The notes under the pieces were generated by a model. That model ran no database searches. It was not told where the DNA came from and saw nothing but the letters and a program-made list of their open reading frames with translations. Below are positions 41,993 through 50,526 of a DNA stretch of 64,000 nt, piece after piece. The DNA is taken from contig JACJID010000006.1 in the NCBI GenBank assembly GCA_014138725.1, positions 248,001 to 312,000 on the forward strand, read 5' to 3'. The stretch comes from Kutzneria viridogrisea (lineage in GTDB: Bacteria > Actinomycetota > Actinomycetes > Mycobacteriales > Pseudonocardiaceae). The first letter of the stretch is position 1, and each line of letters starts with the position of its first letter. Made by a program: the position numbers and the translations under genes.

Positions 41993-42064
41993 GCGATCAT
42001 CCTATGGTCGTCGCCGGGCCGGCGACAGTGGCTTGCAGAAGGAAAATTGCATTCTGGATGTAAC

Positions 42065-42475
42065 TCACATGGCGGAACGGCGCACTCGCAGCGCCCAGGA
42101 CACGAGCGGTAGCTGAAGTGGTAGCCGTGCGTACACCGCCAGCCGCTGTGGCAGCGGCTTGTGCCGGTAGTCGGCGGCCATCTTGATGTTGGCGGGGAAC
42201 ACCGCGAGGAACAGTCCGGCACTGGCCAGCGCGCCCAGGCGCCTGGTCTTCGGGGCCGCGACGGCTATTGCGCAGCCCAGTTCCGCGACCCCCGACAGGT
42301 AAGTCCAGGTCCGGGGCTTGCCGGGCAGGGCCTTGGGCACGATCGAGTCGAAGGGCTTGGGGGCCACGAAGTGCAGCACACCCATGCCGCCGAGCAGGGC
42401 CGCCAGCGCGACCGCGGGACGACTGGAGCTCAACGCGGCCCCTGTGCTCAATGATTCGCTCGCAAGCTCGCTCAT
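42065..42475 (-). CDS. DoxX-family small membrane protein
   Basis: This 136-aa protein has four hydrophobic segments typical of DoxX-like proteins, with the family landmarks GVLHFVAPKPFDSIVPKALPG, YLSGVAELGCAIAV and FPANIKMAADYR. DoxX proteins are membrane partners in oxidoreductase systems in some bacteria, but for this subgroup the role is unknown. The N-terminus MSELASESLSTG is encoded by a short module also found at 57524, described in the findings, so the first ~10 residues may be a recent acquisition. Confidence 0.82.
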   Translation of the reverse strand: MSELASESLSTGAALSSSRPAVALAALLGGMGVLHFVAPKPFDSIVPKALPGKPRTWTYLSGVAELGCAIAVAAPKTRRLGALASAGLFLAVFPANIKMAADYRHKPLPQRLAVYARLPLQLPLVSWALRVRRSAM

Positions 42476-42650
42476 TGCCAGACGATGACATGACGGGTCC
42501 CTCCGAGGCGAGGGTTGCTGGTCGACGCGGGCGTCGCCGCCGGATGTGAGAAGTTACCACAGTGAATGTGTGATCAGTTGAAAAGTTACCTAGGGTGAAA
42601 CCGGGAGGCACGCTCCGCTCGGATCGGGCGGGTGGTTACCCTCCCGCACC

Positions 42651-43721
42651 ATGAGCTCCAGCGGTGACGGACTGGCCGAACGGCCGGGGCACTCCCTCGT
42701 CGGGGTGATCCAGATGCCGGTGACCGTCGGCAGCCCGGTTCGCTCCATCGTGCGCAGGGTCATCTGGGCGCTGCTCGCACTGGCGGCGACCGTGGCGATC
42801 GTCTACGCCGACCGGACCGGCTACCGCGACGCCAACGGCAACGGCCAGCCGCTGAGCCTGCTCGACTGCATCTACTACTCCACGGTGTCGCTGTCCACCA
42901 CGGGCTACGGGGACATCACCCCGGTCACCGAGACCGCGCGGCTGGTGAACGTCCTGGTCATCACCCCGCTGCGCGTGCTGTTCCTGATCGTGCTGGTCGG
43001 CACCACACTCGAGGTGCTGACCGAGCGGTCCCGTCAGACGTTCAAGATCCAACGGTGGAGGCGCAAGGTGCGGGACCACGTGGTCGTCGTCGGGTACGGC
43101 ACCAAGGGCCGCTCGGCGGTCAGCGCGCTGCTGGGCGAGGGCACCGACCCGGCCAGCATCGTGGTGGTGGACACCGAGCGGGCCAGCCTGGAGGCGGCCT
43201 CCGCGCAGGGCCTGGTCACCGTGCACGGCTCGGGTACCCGCTCGGACGTGCTGCGGGTGGCCGGTGTGCCCAGGGCGCGGGCCGTGGTGGTGGCCGCCAA
43301 CCGGGACGACACCGCCGTGCTGGTCACGCTGACCGCACGCGAGCTGGCGCCCAAGGCCCAGGTGGTCGCGGCCGTGCGCGAGGCGGAGAACGTGCACCTG
43401 CTGCGCCAGTCCGGGGCCAACTCGGTGGTGGTGTCCAGCGAGACCGCGGGCCGCCTGCTGGGCATGGCCACCAGCACGCCCTCGGTGGTGGACATGGTGG
43501 AGGACCTGCTCACCCCGGACGCCGGGCTGGCCATCGCCGAGCGCGAGGTGGAGACCGGGGAGATCGGCGGCTCGCCCCGGCACCTGTCCGACATCGTGCT
43601 TGGCGTGGTGCGCGGCGGGGTGCTGTTCCGGGTGGACGCCCCGGAGGCCGACGCCATCGAGGCGGGCGACCGGCTGCTCTACGTGCGTAAGGTGACCCCA
43701 CCCGCCACGGTGAACCGTTGA
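42651..43721 (+). CDS. Potassium channel with RCK (TrkA-type) domains
   Basis: This 356-aa protein is a two-transmembrane K+ channel. TM1 is around residues 38-56, the selectivity filter is STTGYGDI (about 82-89) and TM2 around 100-121. An RCK_N/TrkA-N Rossmann domain follows (VVVVGYGTKGRSAVSAL, about 142-158) and then an RCK_C domain near the C-terminus (FRVDAPEADAIEAGDRLLYV). It corresponds in position to Rv3200c beside adnB in mycobacteria, from memory. Gating by nucleotide or Ca2+ on the RCK domain is family knowledge. Two AAGTTACC direct repeats (42551 and 42583) precede it. Confidence 0.9.
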   Translation: MSSSGDGLAERPGHSLVGVIQMPVTVGSPVRSIVRRVIWALLALAATVAIVYADRTGYRDANGNGQPLSLLDCIYYSTVSLSTTGYGDITPVTETARLVNVLVITPLRVLFLIVLVGTTLEVLTERSRQTFKIQRWRRKVRDHVVVVGYGTKGRSAVSALLGEGTDPASIVVVDTERASLEAASAQGLVTVHGSGTRSDVLRVAGVPRARAVVVAANRDDTAVLVTLTARELAPKAQVVAAVREAENVHLLRQSGANSVVVSSETAGRLLGMATSTPSVVDMVEDLLTPDAGLAIAEREVETGEIGGSPRHLSDIVLGVVRGGVLFRVDAPEADAIEAGDRLLYVRKVTPPATVNR

Positions 43722-43806
43722 ACAGGCCCCACTTTCGTGGGGTTATGCGCACCCCGCCACAGCTCTAGCGTGATCGGTTGGTCCTCTTACCCTGCGGGAG
43801 CCAACC

Positions 43807-45213
43807 ATGTCAGTTCGACGTATTCCCCTGCCATTGAGCGGGATCGTGGCCGCACTGGCCGCCACCGCGGTCGTGCTGCTGCCCCAGGCGGCGGCCACCA
43901 GTACGGTCGCGGCCACCGACAGCACGGCCAAGGCCCAGCCCACCTACGTCTACCGGGTGTCGCACTCGGTGGACACCGTCGAGAAGCTGTTCAGCCACGG
44001 GTTCGACGTGCTCGAACAGCGTGACGGCGAAGACCTGTTCGTGCTCGGCACCGCTGCCGAGGGCGACCGCCTGCGCGCGGCCGGGTTCACCGCCACCCCG
44101 GAGTCGGCGATGGCCCCGCCCGCGTGGACCCCGCCCAAGCAGCGGGCCAGCAACGACCAGCTCAGCCCGTCCGACGAGGGCGAGACCTACTACGGCGGCT
44201 ACCACACGGTCAACGCGCAGTACGCGCACCTGGACCAGGTCGCCCAGCAGCACCCCGACCTGGCCAGCACCGTCACCTACGGGCAGTCCTGGCTCAAGAG
44301 CAAGGGCCGCGGCGGCTACGACCTGCGCGCCATCTGCATCACCAAGAAGCAGACCGGGGACTGCCAGCTCAACCCGAACTCGACCAAGCCGCGCTTCTTC
44401 CTGATGGGCCAGATCCACGCCCGCGAGATCACCACCGGGGACGTGGCCTGGCGCTGGATCGACTACCTGTCCAGCAGCTACTCCACCGACGCCACCATCA
44501 AGAAGCTGTTGGACACCACCGAGATGTGGGTGGTGCCGATCGCCAACCCGGACGGGGTGGACATCGTGCAGCAGGGCGGGGACTCGCCCAACCTGCAACG
44601 CAAGAACGCCAACAACAGCAACGGCAGCAACTGCGGGTTCAGCGGCCAGATCGGCGTCGACCTCAACCGCAACTACGGCACGCACTGGGGCGGCGCCAGC
44701 ACCTCCAGCAGCCCGTGCAACGAGGTCTACAAGGGACCGAGCCAGGACTCCGAGGTGGAGAACACCGCCATGGAGAAGCTGTTCCGCAACCTGTGGCCCG
44801 CGCGGCGCGGCACCGGCACCACCGACCCGGCGCCCGCCGACACCAAGGGCATCATGATGACGATGCACAGCGACGCCAGCGTGGTCATCTTCCCCTGGGA
44901 CTACAGCGCCACCGTGCACACCGGCAACGACGCCTCGCTGCGCGCCATCGGCCGCCAGCTGGGCTCGATCACCGGCTACCAGTACGGCCAGGCCGGTCAG
45001 GTGCTCTACAACGCCTCGGGCAGCACCGACGACTGGGCCTACGACAAGCTGGGCGTCGCCAGCTTCACCGTCGAGGTCGGGGACAACACCGGCCGGGGCT
45101 GCGGCGGCTTCCTGCCCGAGTTCTCCTGCCAGGCCAGCTTCTTCTGGCCGAAGATGAAGCCCGCACTGGTGTACGCGGCGCAGCAGGCCGCGGCGCCGTA
45201 CGCGAATCACTGA
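43807..45213 (+). CDS. Secreted M14 zinc carboxypeptidase
   Basis: This 468-aa protein has a signal peptide (about residues 1-35), a propeptide-like region (to about 115) and an M14 carboxypeptidase domain. Zinc ligands are in IHARE (His204, Glu207) and MTMHSDAS. The substrate-binding Asn-Arg is in DLNRNYGTHW, and the catalytic Glu is in FTVEVGDN near the C-terminus. Cys pairs suggest extracellular disulfides. It resembles the streptomycete zinc carboxypeptidase (carboxypeptidase T-like) group. It sits between the channel gene and a large LuxR-type regulator, a place where mycobacterial synteny is interrupted. Confidence 0.9.
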   Translation: MSVRRIPLPLSGIVAALAATAVVLLPQAAATSTVAATDSTAKAQPTYVYRVSHSVDTVEKLFSHGFDVLEQRDGEDLFVLGTAAEGDRLRAAGFTATPESAMAPPAWTPPKQRASNDQLSPSDEGETYYGGYHTVNAQYAHLDQVAQQHPDLASTVTYGQSWLKSKGRGGYDLRAICITKKQTGDCQLNPNSTKPRFFLMGQIHAREITTGDVAWRWIDYLSSSYSTDATIKKLLDTTEMWVVPIANPDGVDIVQQGGDSPNLQRKNANNSNGSNCGFSGQIGVDLNRNYGTHWGGASTSSSPCNEVYKGPSQDSEVENTAMEKLFRNLWPARRGTGTTDPAPADTKGIMMTMHSDASVVIFPWDYSATVHTGNDASLRAIGRQLGSITGYQYGQAGQVLYNASGSTDDWAYDKLGVASFTVEVGDNTGRGCGGFLPEFSCQASFFWPKMKPALVYAAQQAAAPYANH

Positions 45214-45267
45214 GGTGTTGCCGCGTGCCCTGGCGAACCAGCCGGGCACGCGGCACCCTTGTCCGCC

Positions 45268-47862
45268 ATGAGGCCCGTTGACCTGGTCGGGCGCACCGAG
45301 CTGCTGACGGCCGTCACCGAGGGGCTGCGCGCGTCCGGGCGGGTGGTCCTGACCGGGCCGCGCGGCATCGGCAAGTCCGCGGTGCTGGCCGCCGTCGCCG
45401 CCAGGGCCGGTGAGCCGGTGCTGGCGCTCAACCCGGCGCGCTCGGACCGGGACCTGCCCTTCGGCGCGGTGGCCGACCTGTTCTGCGCGCTGCCCGCCGA
45501 GGACCTGCCCGAGGGACAGGCCGCCGCGGTGCACGCCGTGCTGCGGCACACCAGCCGCGACGGCCGCGAGGTGGACCCGCTCGCGGTACGGCTCGCGCTG
45601 AGCACGCTGCTCGGCCGGGCGGCGCCGGTGCTGCTGGTGATCGACGAACTGCCGCACCTGGACCCCGACAGCGCCCGCGCCCTGGACCACGCCCTGCGCA
45701 GGCACGCCGAGGTGCACGTGCTGGCGGCCGGTCCCGGCGGTGAGCTGTGCGGGCCCGACCGGGTTGAGCTGACCGTGCCGCCGCTGGACTTCGACGAGGT
45801 CGCCGAACTGCTCGCGGCGGACGGTGTGCCCTACCGGCTGGCCTGGTCCATCCACCGGCTCAGCGGCGGATTCCCCCACCTGGCAAGGGAACTGGGCCGT
45901 GGCCGCCAGCACGCGGCGGCCGAGTTGGCCCGCGCCTGGCTCGCCGAGGCCCCGGCACCAGCGCTGCTCGTCGCGGCACTGGCCGCCAGGCCGACGCCCA
46001 GCCTGCTGCGCCGGGCCTGCGGGCCGCGGGTCGAGCGGGAGCTCAGGGCGGCCACCGCGGCCGGTCTGCTCACCGTGACCGAGGACCGGATCCGTTTCAC
46101 CGCGGGCATCCTGCCCGACACCGTGATCGCGGACAGCGACTGGACCGAGCGCGCCGCCGCGCACACCCTGTTGGCCGGGGCCGTGCACAGCCGCGTCGAG
46201 GCGGCCGGTCACCGGGCGCGGGCCACCGACGGGCCGGATGCCGGGCTGGCGGCCGAACTCGCCGCCGGGGCGAGCGCCTCGGTCCGCCGCGGCGACTGGT
46301 CGACCGCCGCCGAACTGGGCCTGCTGGCGGCCGAGCGCACGCCGCCGCAGGAGCCGGAACTGGTGCTGCGCCGACTGGTCGAGGCCGCCGCGGCGGCGGG
46401 CAGGGCGGGCCGGGTGGAGCTCGCGCGCCGGGCCGCGGACCAGGCCCTGGCCCGGGATGACTCGCCAGACAACGGGGTTCGCGTGCGACTGGCCATTGTG
46501 GACGCTGCGGGGCAGGCCATCGACGACTGCGACGAACTGCTCGCCGAAGCCGCTGCCGCCGCGGGGGAGGACCCGGCACTGCTGGCGGGAGTTGTTGTGC
46601 GCCAGGCCATCAAGGCCAACCTCGCCGAGGGCGACCCGGTCCGTGCCCGTGCCGAGGCCCGTCGCGCAGCCGTCCTCGCGGCGCAGGGCGGTGATCCGGC
46701 CACCGAGGTCATGGCGCTGACGATGCAGGCCAGGATGGAGCGCGTGCTGGGTGATCCGGCCGCACGGCAGACCCTGGAGTTCGCGCTGGGCGTGCCCGGC
46801 CAGCCCGAGCCGAGGGAACTGGGCAACTCGCCGCGTTTCCTGGCCGCACGGCACGCGCTGTTCGACGACCGGCTCGTCGAGGCCCGCACGAGGTTGCTGG
46901 AATTGCTGCCCGCCGCCCAATTGGCCGGTGCCACCGAGTACGTGGAGATCTCCCGCAGCCTGGCCGAGGTCGAGGCGCGGGCCGGTCGGTGCGCGGACGC
47001 GCTGGAGCACGCGCGCCGTGCGGTGGCCGCCACCCGGCGGCTCGGGCTGTCGCCGGGGCCCTCCCTCTACACGGCCGCGGTGGCCGAGACGGCGGGCGGC
47101 AGCTTCGCCCGTGCCGCCGACTACGCGCGTCGCGGGGTGCAGGCCTCCCGCGAGGAGCACGACGTGGTCTTCCTGTCCCGCAACCTGCACGCGCTGGGTC
47201 TGGTCGAACTCGTCACCGGGGACCCCGCCCGCGCCCTGGAGGTGCTCCGCCAGGTCGGCGAGCTGGAGGCCGGGCAGCACGTGGCCGACCCGTCCCTGCT
47301 GCGCTGGCACGGGGACCTGGCCGAGGCGCTGGCCGCCACCGGCTCACCCGACCTGGCCGCCGACCTCATCGAGCGGGTGGGTCCCCGCACCCCTGCCGTA
47401 CAGGCCTGCCTGGACCGCGCGCAGGCTGCCTGCCTGGTGGCACAAGGCGATCCGTCCGGTGCGCTGACAATTCTGTCCACTGTGGAGTGTGCGTTCGAAT
47501 CGCTGCCGCTGGAGCGCGGGCGGACCCTGCTCGCGGTGGCCAAGGTGGAGCGCCGACTGCGGCACTGGGCGGCGGCCCGCGCCGCGCTGGAGACCGCCGT
47601 CGAGCTGTTCGAGGCCAGCGCCGCACGGCCGTGGCGGGAACTCGCGCTGGCCTCGATGAGCCCCAGGCCCAGCGGTGCCGACTCCGCGCTGACCGCCGCC
47701 GAGGAGCGGCTCGCCGAGCTGGTGGTGCAGGGCGCCAGCAACCAGGAAGCCGCCGACAAGCTGTTCCTGAGCGTGAAGACCGTCGAGTCCATGCTGACCC
47801 GGATCTACCGCAAGCTGGGCGTCTCCTCCCGCGCGCAGCTGGGCAACCTGCGCCGCGGATAG
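45268..47862 (+). CDS. LAL-type LuxR-family regulator with AAA ATPase domain
   Basis: This 864-aa protein is a large ATP-binding regulator of the LuxR family. The N-terminal NTPase has Walker A LTGPRGIGKSAV (about 28-39) and Walker B LLVIDELPHLD. A long helical TPR-like middle follows (about 250-780). The C-terminal LuxR helix-turn-helix is LTAAEERLAELVVQGASNQE...KTVESMLTRIYRKLGV. The ATG at 45268 was chosen; an in-frame TTG lies 9 bp upstream, and there is no clear ribosome-binding site. It is flanked by a secreted carboxypeptidase and a secreted serine protease on the same strand, so control of these exoenzymes is plausible but inferred. Confidence 0.86.
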   Translation: MRPVDLVGRTELLTAVTEGLRASGRVVLTGPRGIGKSAVLAAVAARAGEPVLALNPARSDRDLPFGAVADLFCALPAEDLPEGQAAAVHAVLRHTSRDGREVDPLAVRLALSTLLGRAAPVLLVIDELPHLDPDSARALDHALRRHAEVHVLAAGPGGELCGPDRVELTVPPLDFDEVAELLAADGVPYRLAWSIHRLSGGFPHLARELGRGRQHAAAELARAWLAEAPAPALLVAALAARPTPSLLRRACGPRVERELRAATAAGLLTVTEDRIRFTAGILPDTVIADSDWTERAAAHTLLAGAVHSRVEAAGHRARATDGPDAGLAAELAAGASASVRRGDWSTAAELGLLAAERTPPQEPELVLRRLVEAAAAAGRAGRVELARRAADQALARDDSPDNGVRVRLAIVDAAGQAIDDCDELLAEAAAAAGEDPALLAGVVVRQAIKANLAEGDPVRARAEARRAAVLAAQGGDPATEVMALTMQARMERVLGDPAARQTLEFALGVPGQPEPRELGNSPRFLAARHALFDDRLVEARTRLLELLPAAQLAGATEYVEISRSLAEVEARAGRCADALEHARRAVAATRRLGLSPGPSLYTAAVAETAGGSFARAADYARRGVQASREEHDVVFLSRNLHALGLVELVTGDPARALEVLRQVGELEAGQHVADPSLLRWHGDLAEALAATGSPDLAADLIERVGPRTPAVQACLDRAQAACLVAQGDPSGALTILSTVECAFESLPLERGRTLLAVAKVERRLRHWAAARAALETAVELFEASAARPWRELALASMSPRPSGADSALTAAEERLAELVVQGASNQEAADKLFLSVKTVESMLTRIYRKLGVSSRAQLGNLRRG

Positions 47863-47951
47863 GGCTCGCAAGGGTTTCCCCCGATGCTCCGGCAGGGGCG
47901 CCGGGCAGAGGCTGGGTGCCCCTGCTCCCTGCCCCACAAGGAGATCGACCG

Positions 47952-49445
47952 GTGAAGACACCCTCACGTGCTCACCTCCTCGCCGCTGGCGGCCTGGTGA
48001 CCGCGCTGGCCGCTGCTGCCGCGCTGATCCCGGCATTCAGCGCAGCCAGTACCTCCGAACACCCCGTGGCCTCGCCCGGCATGCTCGCGGCGATGCGGCG
48101 CGACCTCGGCCTGACCGCCGAGCAGGCCAGTTCCCGGCTCACCCAGGAGGACGCCGCCCAGGCCGTGGCAAGGCAGGTCCGCCAGGAGCTCGGCGCCGTG
48201 CAGGCCGGGTACTGGTTCGACGCCGCCAGCGGCAAGCTCGCGGTGGCCGTCACCGACCAGGCCAGCGCCGACCGGGCCGCCGCGCTCGGGGCCACGCCGA
48301 AACTGGTCAAGCGCGGCAAGGCCGAACTGGACCGGCTCGCGAGCTCGGTGTCGGCCCTGACCGGCAGCGGGATCACCAGCTGGGGCGTGGACCCGGCGAG
48401 CAACACCCTGGTGGTCAGCGTGAACTCGGCGACCGTCACCCAGTCCGTGCTCGGCGAGCTCGGCGCGCTGGGCGAGGGCGTGCGCGTGGTGCGGCAGAAC
48501 TCCGCGCCACGCCAGCAGAGCGGCACCGTCACCGGGGGCAACCCGTGGTGGCCCGGCAGCGAGAGCAACTGCTCGATCGCCTTCGCCGCAACGACTTCCG
48601 ATGGTGCCAGGCACTTCCTCACCGCGGGCCACTGCACCAACGACGCCAACCAGCCCGCCTACGGGGCCAGCGGCCAGCAGAACCGGATCGGCACCTCCAA
48701 CGTGGGCGGCAACCACAGCGTCAACGCCCGCGAGGGCGACTTCGGCCTGGTGGACGTGGACCAGTCCGGCTGGAACCTCAGCGCCACCGTCAACGCCTGG
48801 GGCAGTGGGAACGTCACCGTCAGCGGGTCCGCCGAAGGCGTTGTGGGACAGAGCATCTGCCACTCCGGCAACACCACGCACTGGCAGTGCGGCACCATCA
48901 CCAAGGTCAACGAGTCGGTGGACTACGGCAACGGGCTGATCATCGACGGCCTGTCGGAGACCAACGCCTGCTCCAACGGCGGGGACTCGGGCGGTTCCTA
49001 CGTCAGCGGGGACAAGGCCGTGGGCATCCACTCCGGTGGCGGCGCGGTCTGCGGTCAGGCCAACCCGGACACGATCTTCCAGCCGGTGAACGAGGCCCTG
49101 AGCAAGTGGGGCCTGACCCTGGTCACCGGTGGCGGCAATCCGCCAACCACGACGACCACCACCCCGAACCCGCCCACCGGCAAGGTGACCTTCAGCAACC
49201 CCGGCAACCAGTGGGGCTTCCGGGGCAGCAGCGTGTTCCCCTTGCAGCTCAAGGCAACCGCCAGTGACGGCGGGGCGCTCACCTACTCCGCCACCGGCCT
49301 GCCGCCCGGCCTGGTGATCAGCGCCAGCGGCCGGATCAGCGGCACGCCGAGCAGTTCGGGCACGTTCCCGGTCACCGCGAGGGCCACCGAGTCCACCGGC
49401 GTCAGCGGAACGACCAGCTTCACGTACCAGGTCTACGGCTTCTAG
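47952..49445 (+). CDS. Secreted S1 (alpha-lytic type) serine protease with Ig-like domain
   Basis: This 497-aa protein has a signal peptide (about 1-32) and an alpha-lytic-type prodomain (to about 190) with repeated GITSWGVDPASNTLVVSV-like strands. The chymotrypsin-fold catalytic domain has His227 (LTAGHC), Asp263 (GDFGLVDV) and Ser346 (GGDSGG). A Pro/Thr linker and a C-terminal putative Ig (He_PIG) domain follow, with LPPGLVISASGRISGTPSSSGTF. The catalytic domain starts after a likely cleavage near SAPRQQSG. AAGGAG eight bases upstream fixes the GTG. The prodomain assists folding in this family. A repeat array starts at the last base of the stop codon. Confidence 0.92.
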   Translation: MKTPSRAHLLAAGGLVTALAAAAALIPAFSAASTSEHPVASPGMLAAMRRDLGLTAEQASSRLTQEDAAQAVARQVRQELGAVQAGYWFDAASGKLAVAVTDQASADRAAALGATPKLVKRGKAELDRLASSVSALTGSGITSWGVDPASNTLVVSVNSATVTQSVLGELGALGEGVRVVRQNSAPRQQSGTVTGGNPWWPGSESNCSIAFAATTSDGARHFLTAGHCTNDANQPAYGASGQQNRIGTSNVGGNHSVNAREGDFGLVDVDQSGWNLSATVNAWGSGNVTVSGSAEGVVGQSICHSGNTTHWQCGTITKVNESVDYGNGLIIDGLSETNACSNGGDSGGSYVSGDKAVGIHSGGGAVCGQANPDTIFQPVNEALSKWGLTLVTGGGNPPTTTTTTPNPPTGKVTFSNPGNQWGFRGSSVFPLQLKATASDGGALTYSATGLPPGLVISASGRISGTPSSSGTFPVTARATESTGVSGTTSFTYQVYGF

Positions 49446-49563
49446 CCGGGACTCGCGCTCCCCAGACCGGGACTCGCGGCCCTGAGAGCGGGACTCGTGC
49501 TACTGAGAGCGGGACTCGCGGTGTTGGCCGCGAGTCCCGCTCTCCTGCACGTGAGTCCCGCTC
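49445..49563. repeat. Array D: 4 reverse + 2 forward units, 21-bp period
   Basis: CGGGACTC starts at 49447, 49468, 49489 and 49510; GAGTCCCG starts at 49532 and 49553. Steps within each half are 21 bp and the switch is 22 bp. The array fills the gap between the protease stop (49443-49445) and the convergent nudC end (49564). Its first 35 bp are identical to 40728-40762 in adnB. Confidence 0.92.
49505..49544. terminator. Hairpin formed by array D at its orientation switch
   Basis: GAGAGCGGGACTCGCGG (49505-49521) and CCGCGAGTCCCGCTCTC (49528-49544) pair perfectly over 17 bp with a 6-nt loop (TGTTGG). It lies between two convergent genes and could terminate both transcripts. No U-tract follows. 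Confidence 0.65.
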
Positions 49564-50526
49564 TCAGGAACTGGCCCAGGACTCCAACATGCGGCGGGCG
49601 ATCGAGGTGATCCCGGGCAGGATCAGTCCCGGCGCGCTGCCGCCCGCGGCCAGGGCCTCGCGCAGCTTGTCCCTGCCGACCCAGAAGGCCGACTCGATCT
49701 CGCCGTCGGCGGGCACCAGCGGCACCGAGGGGTCGGCGACCGCGGCGAAGCCGACCATCAGCGAGCGCGGGAAGGGCCAGGGCTGGCTGCCGAGGTAGTG
49801 GATGTCGCGCACGCGCACGCCCACCTCCTCCTCGACCTCCCGGGCCACGCACGCCTCCAGCGACTCCCCGCCCTCCACGAACCCGGCCAGCACCGAGTAG
49901 CGGTCCGCGGGCCAGGTCGGCTGACGTGCCAACAGGACCTGGTCGGCCCCGTCGTGCACCAGGCAGATCACGGCCGGGTCGGTCCGCGGGTACTCCTCGT
50001 GCCCGCAGCCCGTGCAGTGCCGCGCCCAGCCCGCCCGCTTCGGCTCGGTGGCGCTGCCGCAGCGCGCGCAGAACCCGGAGTGGCCGTGCCAGCTGAGCAC
50101 CGCCACCGCCGTGGTCAGCAGCCCGGCGTCCACATCGGACAGCACGCCACCGGCCATGCGCAGGTCCTGCCAGATGATCCCGTCACCCTCGGGAATGGTG
50201 GCTTCCCAACCGAATCCCTCCTGCACGGGGCCGTCCGGTTCGGCGCGCAGACCCCAGTAGCAGGTGCCGTCCTGCGCACCGAGCAGCACCGAACCCACTG
50301 GCGGGGCCGACCCGTACGACTCGGTCGGCCGCAGGTCCAGCCGCAGGCCGTCCTGGCCACGGGCCATCGGCGCGCGGCCGTGCTTGTCCAGCGGCAGCAC
50401 CTTGGCCGTGGGCCACAGCTCCACCAGCCGCTCCGCCTGGTCCCGCAGCAGGTCGTTGCGGTCGATCGCGGTGCGGGACAACGCGGGCAGCTCGTCGAGC
50501 TGGAACCGTTGAGCGCAACTGGTCAC
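49564..50526 (-). CDS. nudC: NAD+ diphosphatase NudC
   Basis: This 320-aa protein has the NudC layout: an N-terminal domain, a zinc ribbon (CARCGSATEPKRAGWARHCTGC, about 153-174), a Nudix domain with the box GFVEGGESLEACVAREVEEEVG (about 218-239), and the NADH-specific SQPWPFPRSLM motif just after. It hydrolyses NAD(H) to NMN(H) and AMP and can remove NAD caps from RNA. The GTG at 50526 overlaps the upstream M16 peptidase stop (GTGA), so it is co-transcribed. It corresponds to Rv3199c by family and place, from memory. Confidence 0.93.
   Translation of the reverse strand: MTSCAQRFQLDELPALSRTAIDRNDLLRDQAERLVELWPTAKVLPLDKHGRAPMARGQDGLRLDLRPTESYGSAPPVGSVLLGAQDGTCYWGLRAEPDGPVQEGFGWEATIPEGDGIIWQDLRMAGGVLSDVDAGLLTTAVAVLSWHGHSGFCARCGSATEPKRAGWARHCTGCGHEEYPRTDPAVICLVHDGADQVLLARQPTWPADRYSVLAGFVEGGESLEACVAREVEEEVGVRVRDIHYLGSQPWPFPRSLMVGFAAVADPSVPLVPADGEIESAFWVGRDKLREALAAGGSAPGLILPGITSIARRMLESWASS

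Noticed and set aside
42011-42027. GTCGCCGG-g-CCGGCGAC palindrome as a terminator of the DoxX gene
   Set aside because: The loop would be one base, so a stable hairpin of the full length cannot form; it may be chance in GC-rich DNA.
43810-47310. Long minus-strand open frame (1166 codons) opposite the carboxypeptidase and LuxR-type genes
   Set aside because: High-GC antisense frame: it spans two well-supported plus-strand genes and its composition (Gly, Arg, Val, Gln, His) is typical of third-position-driven shadows.
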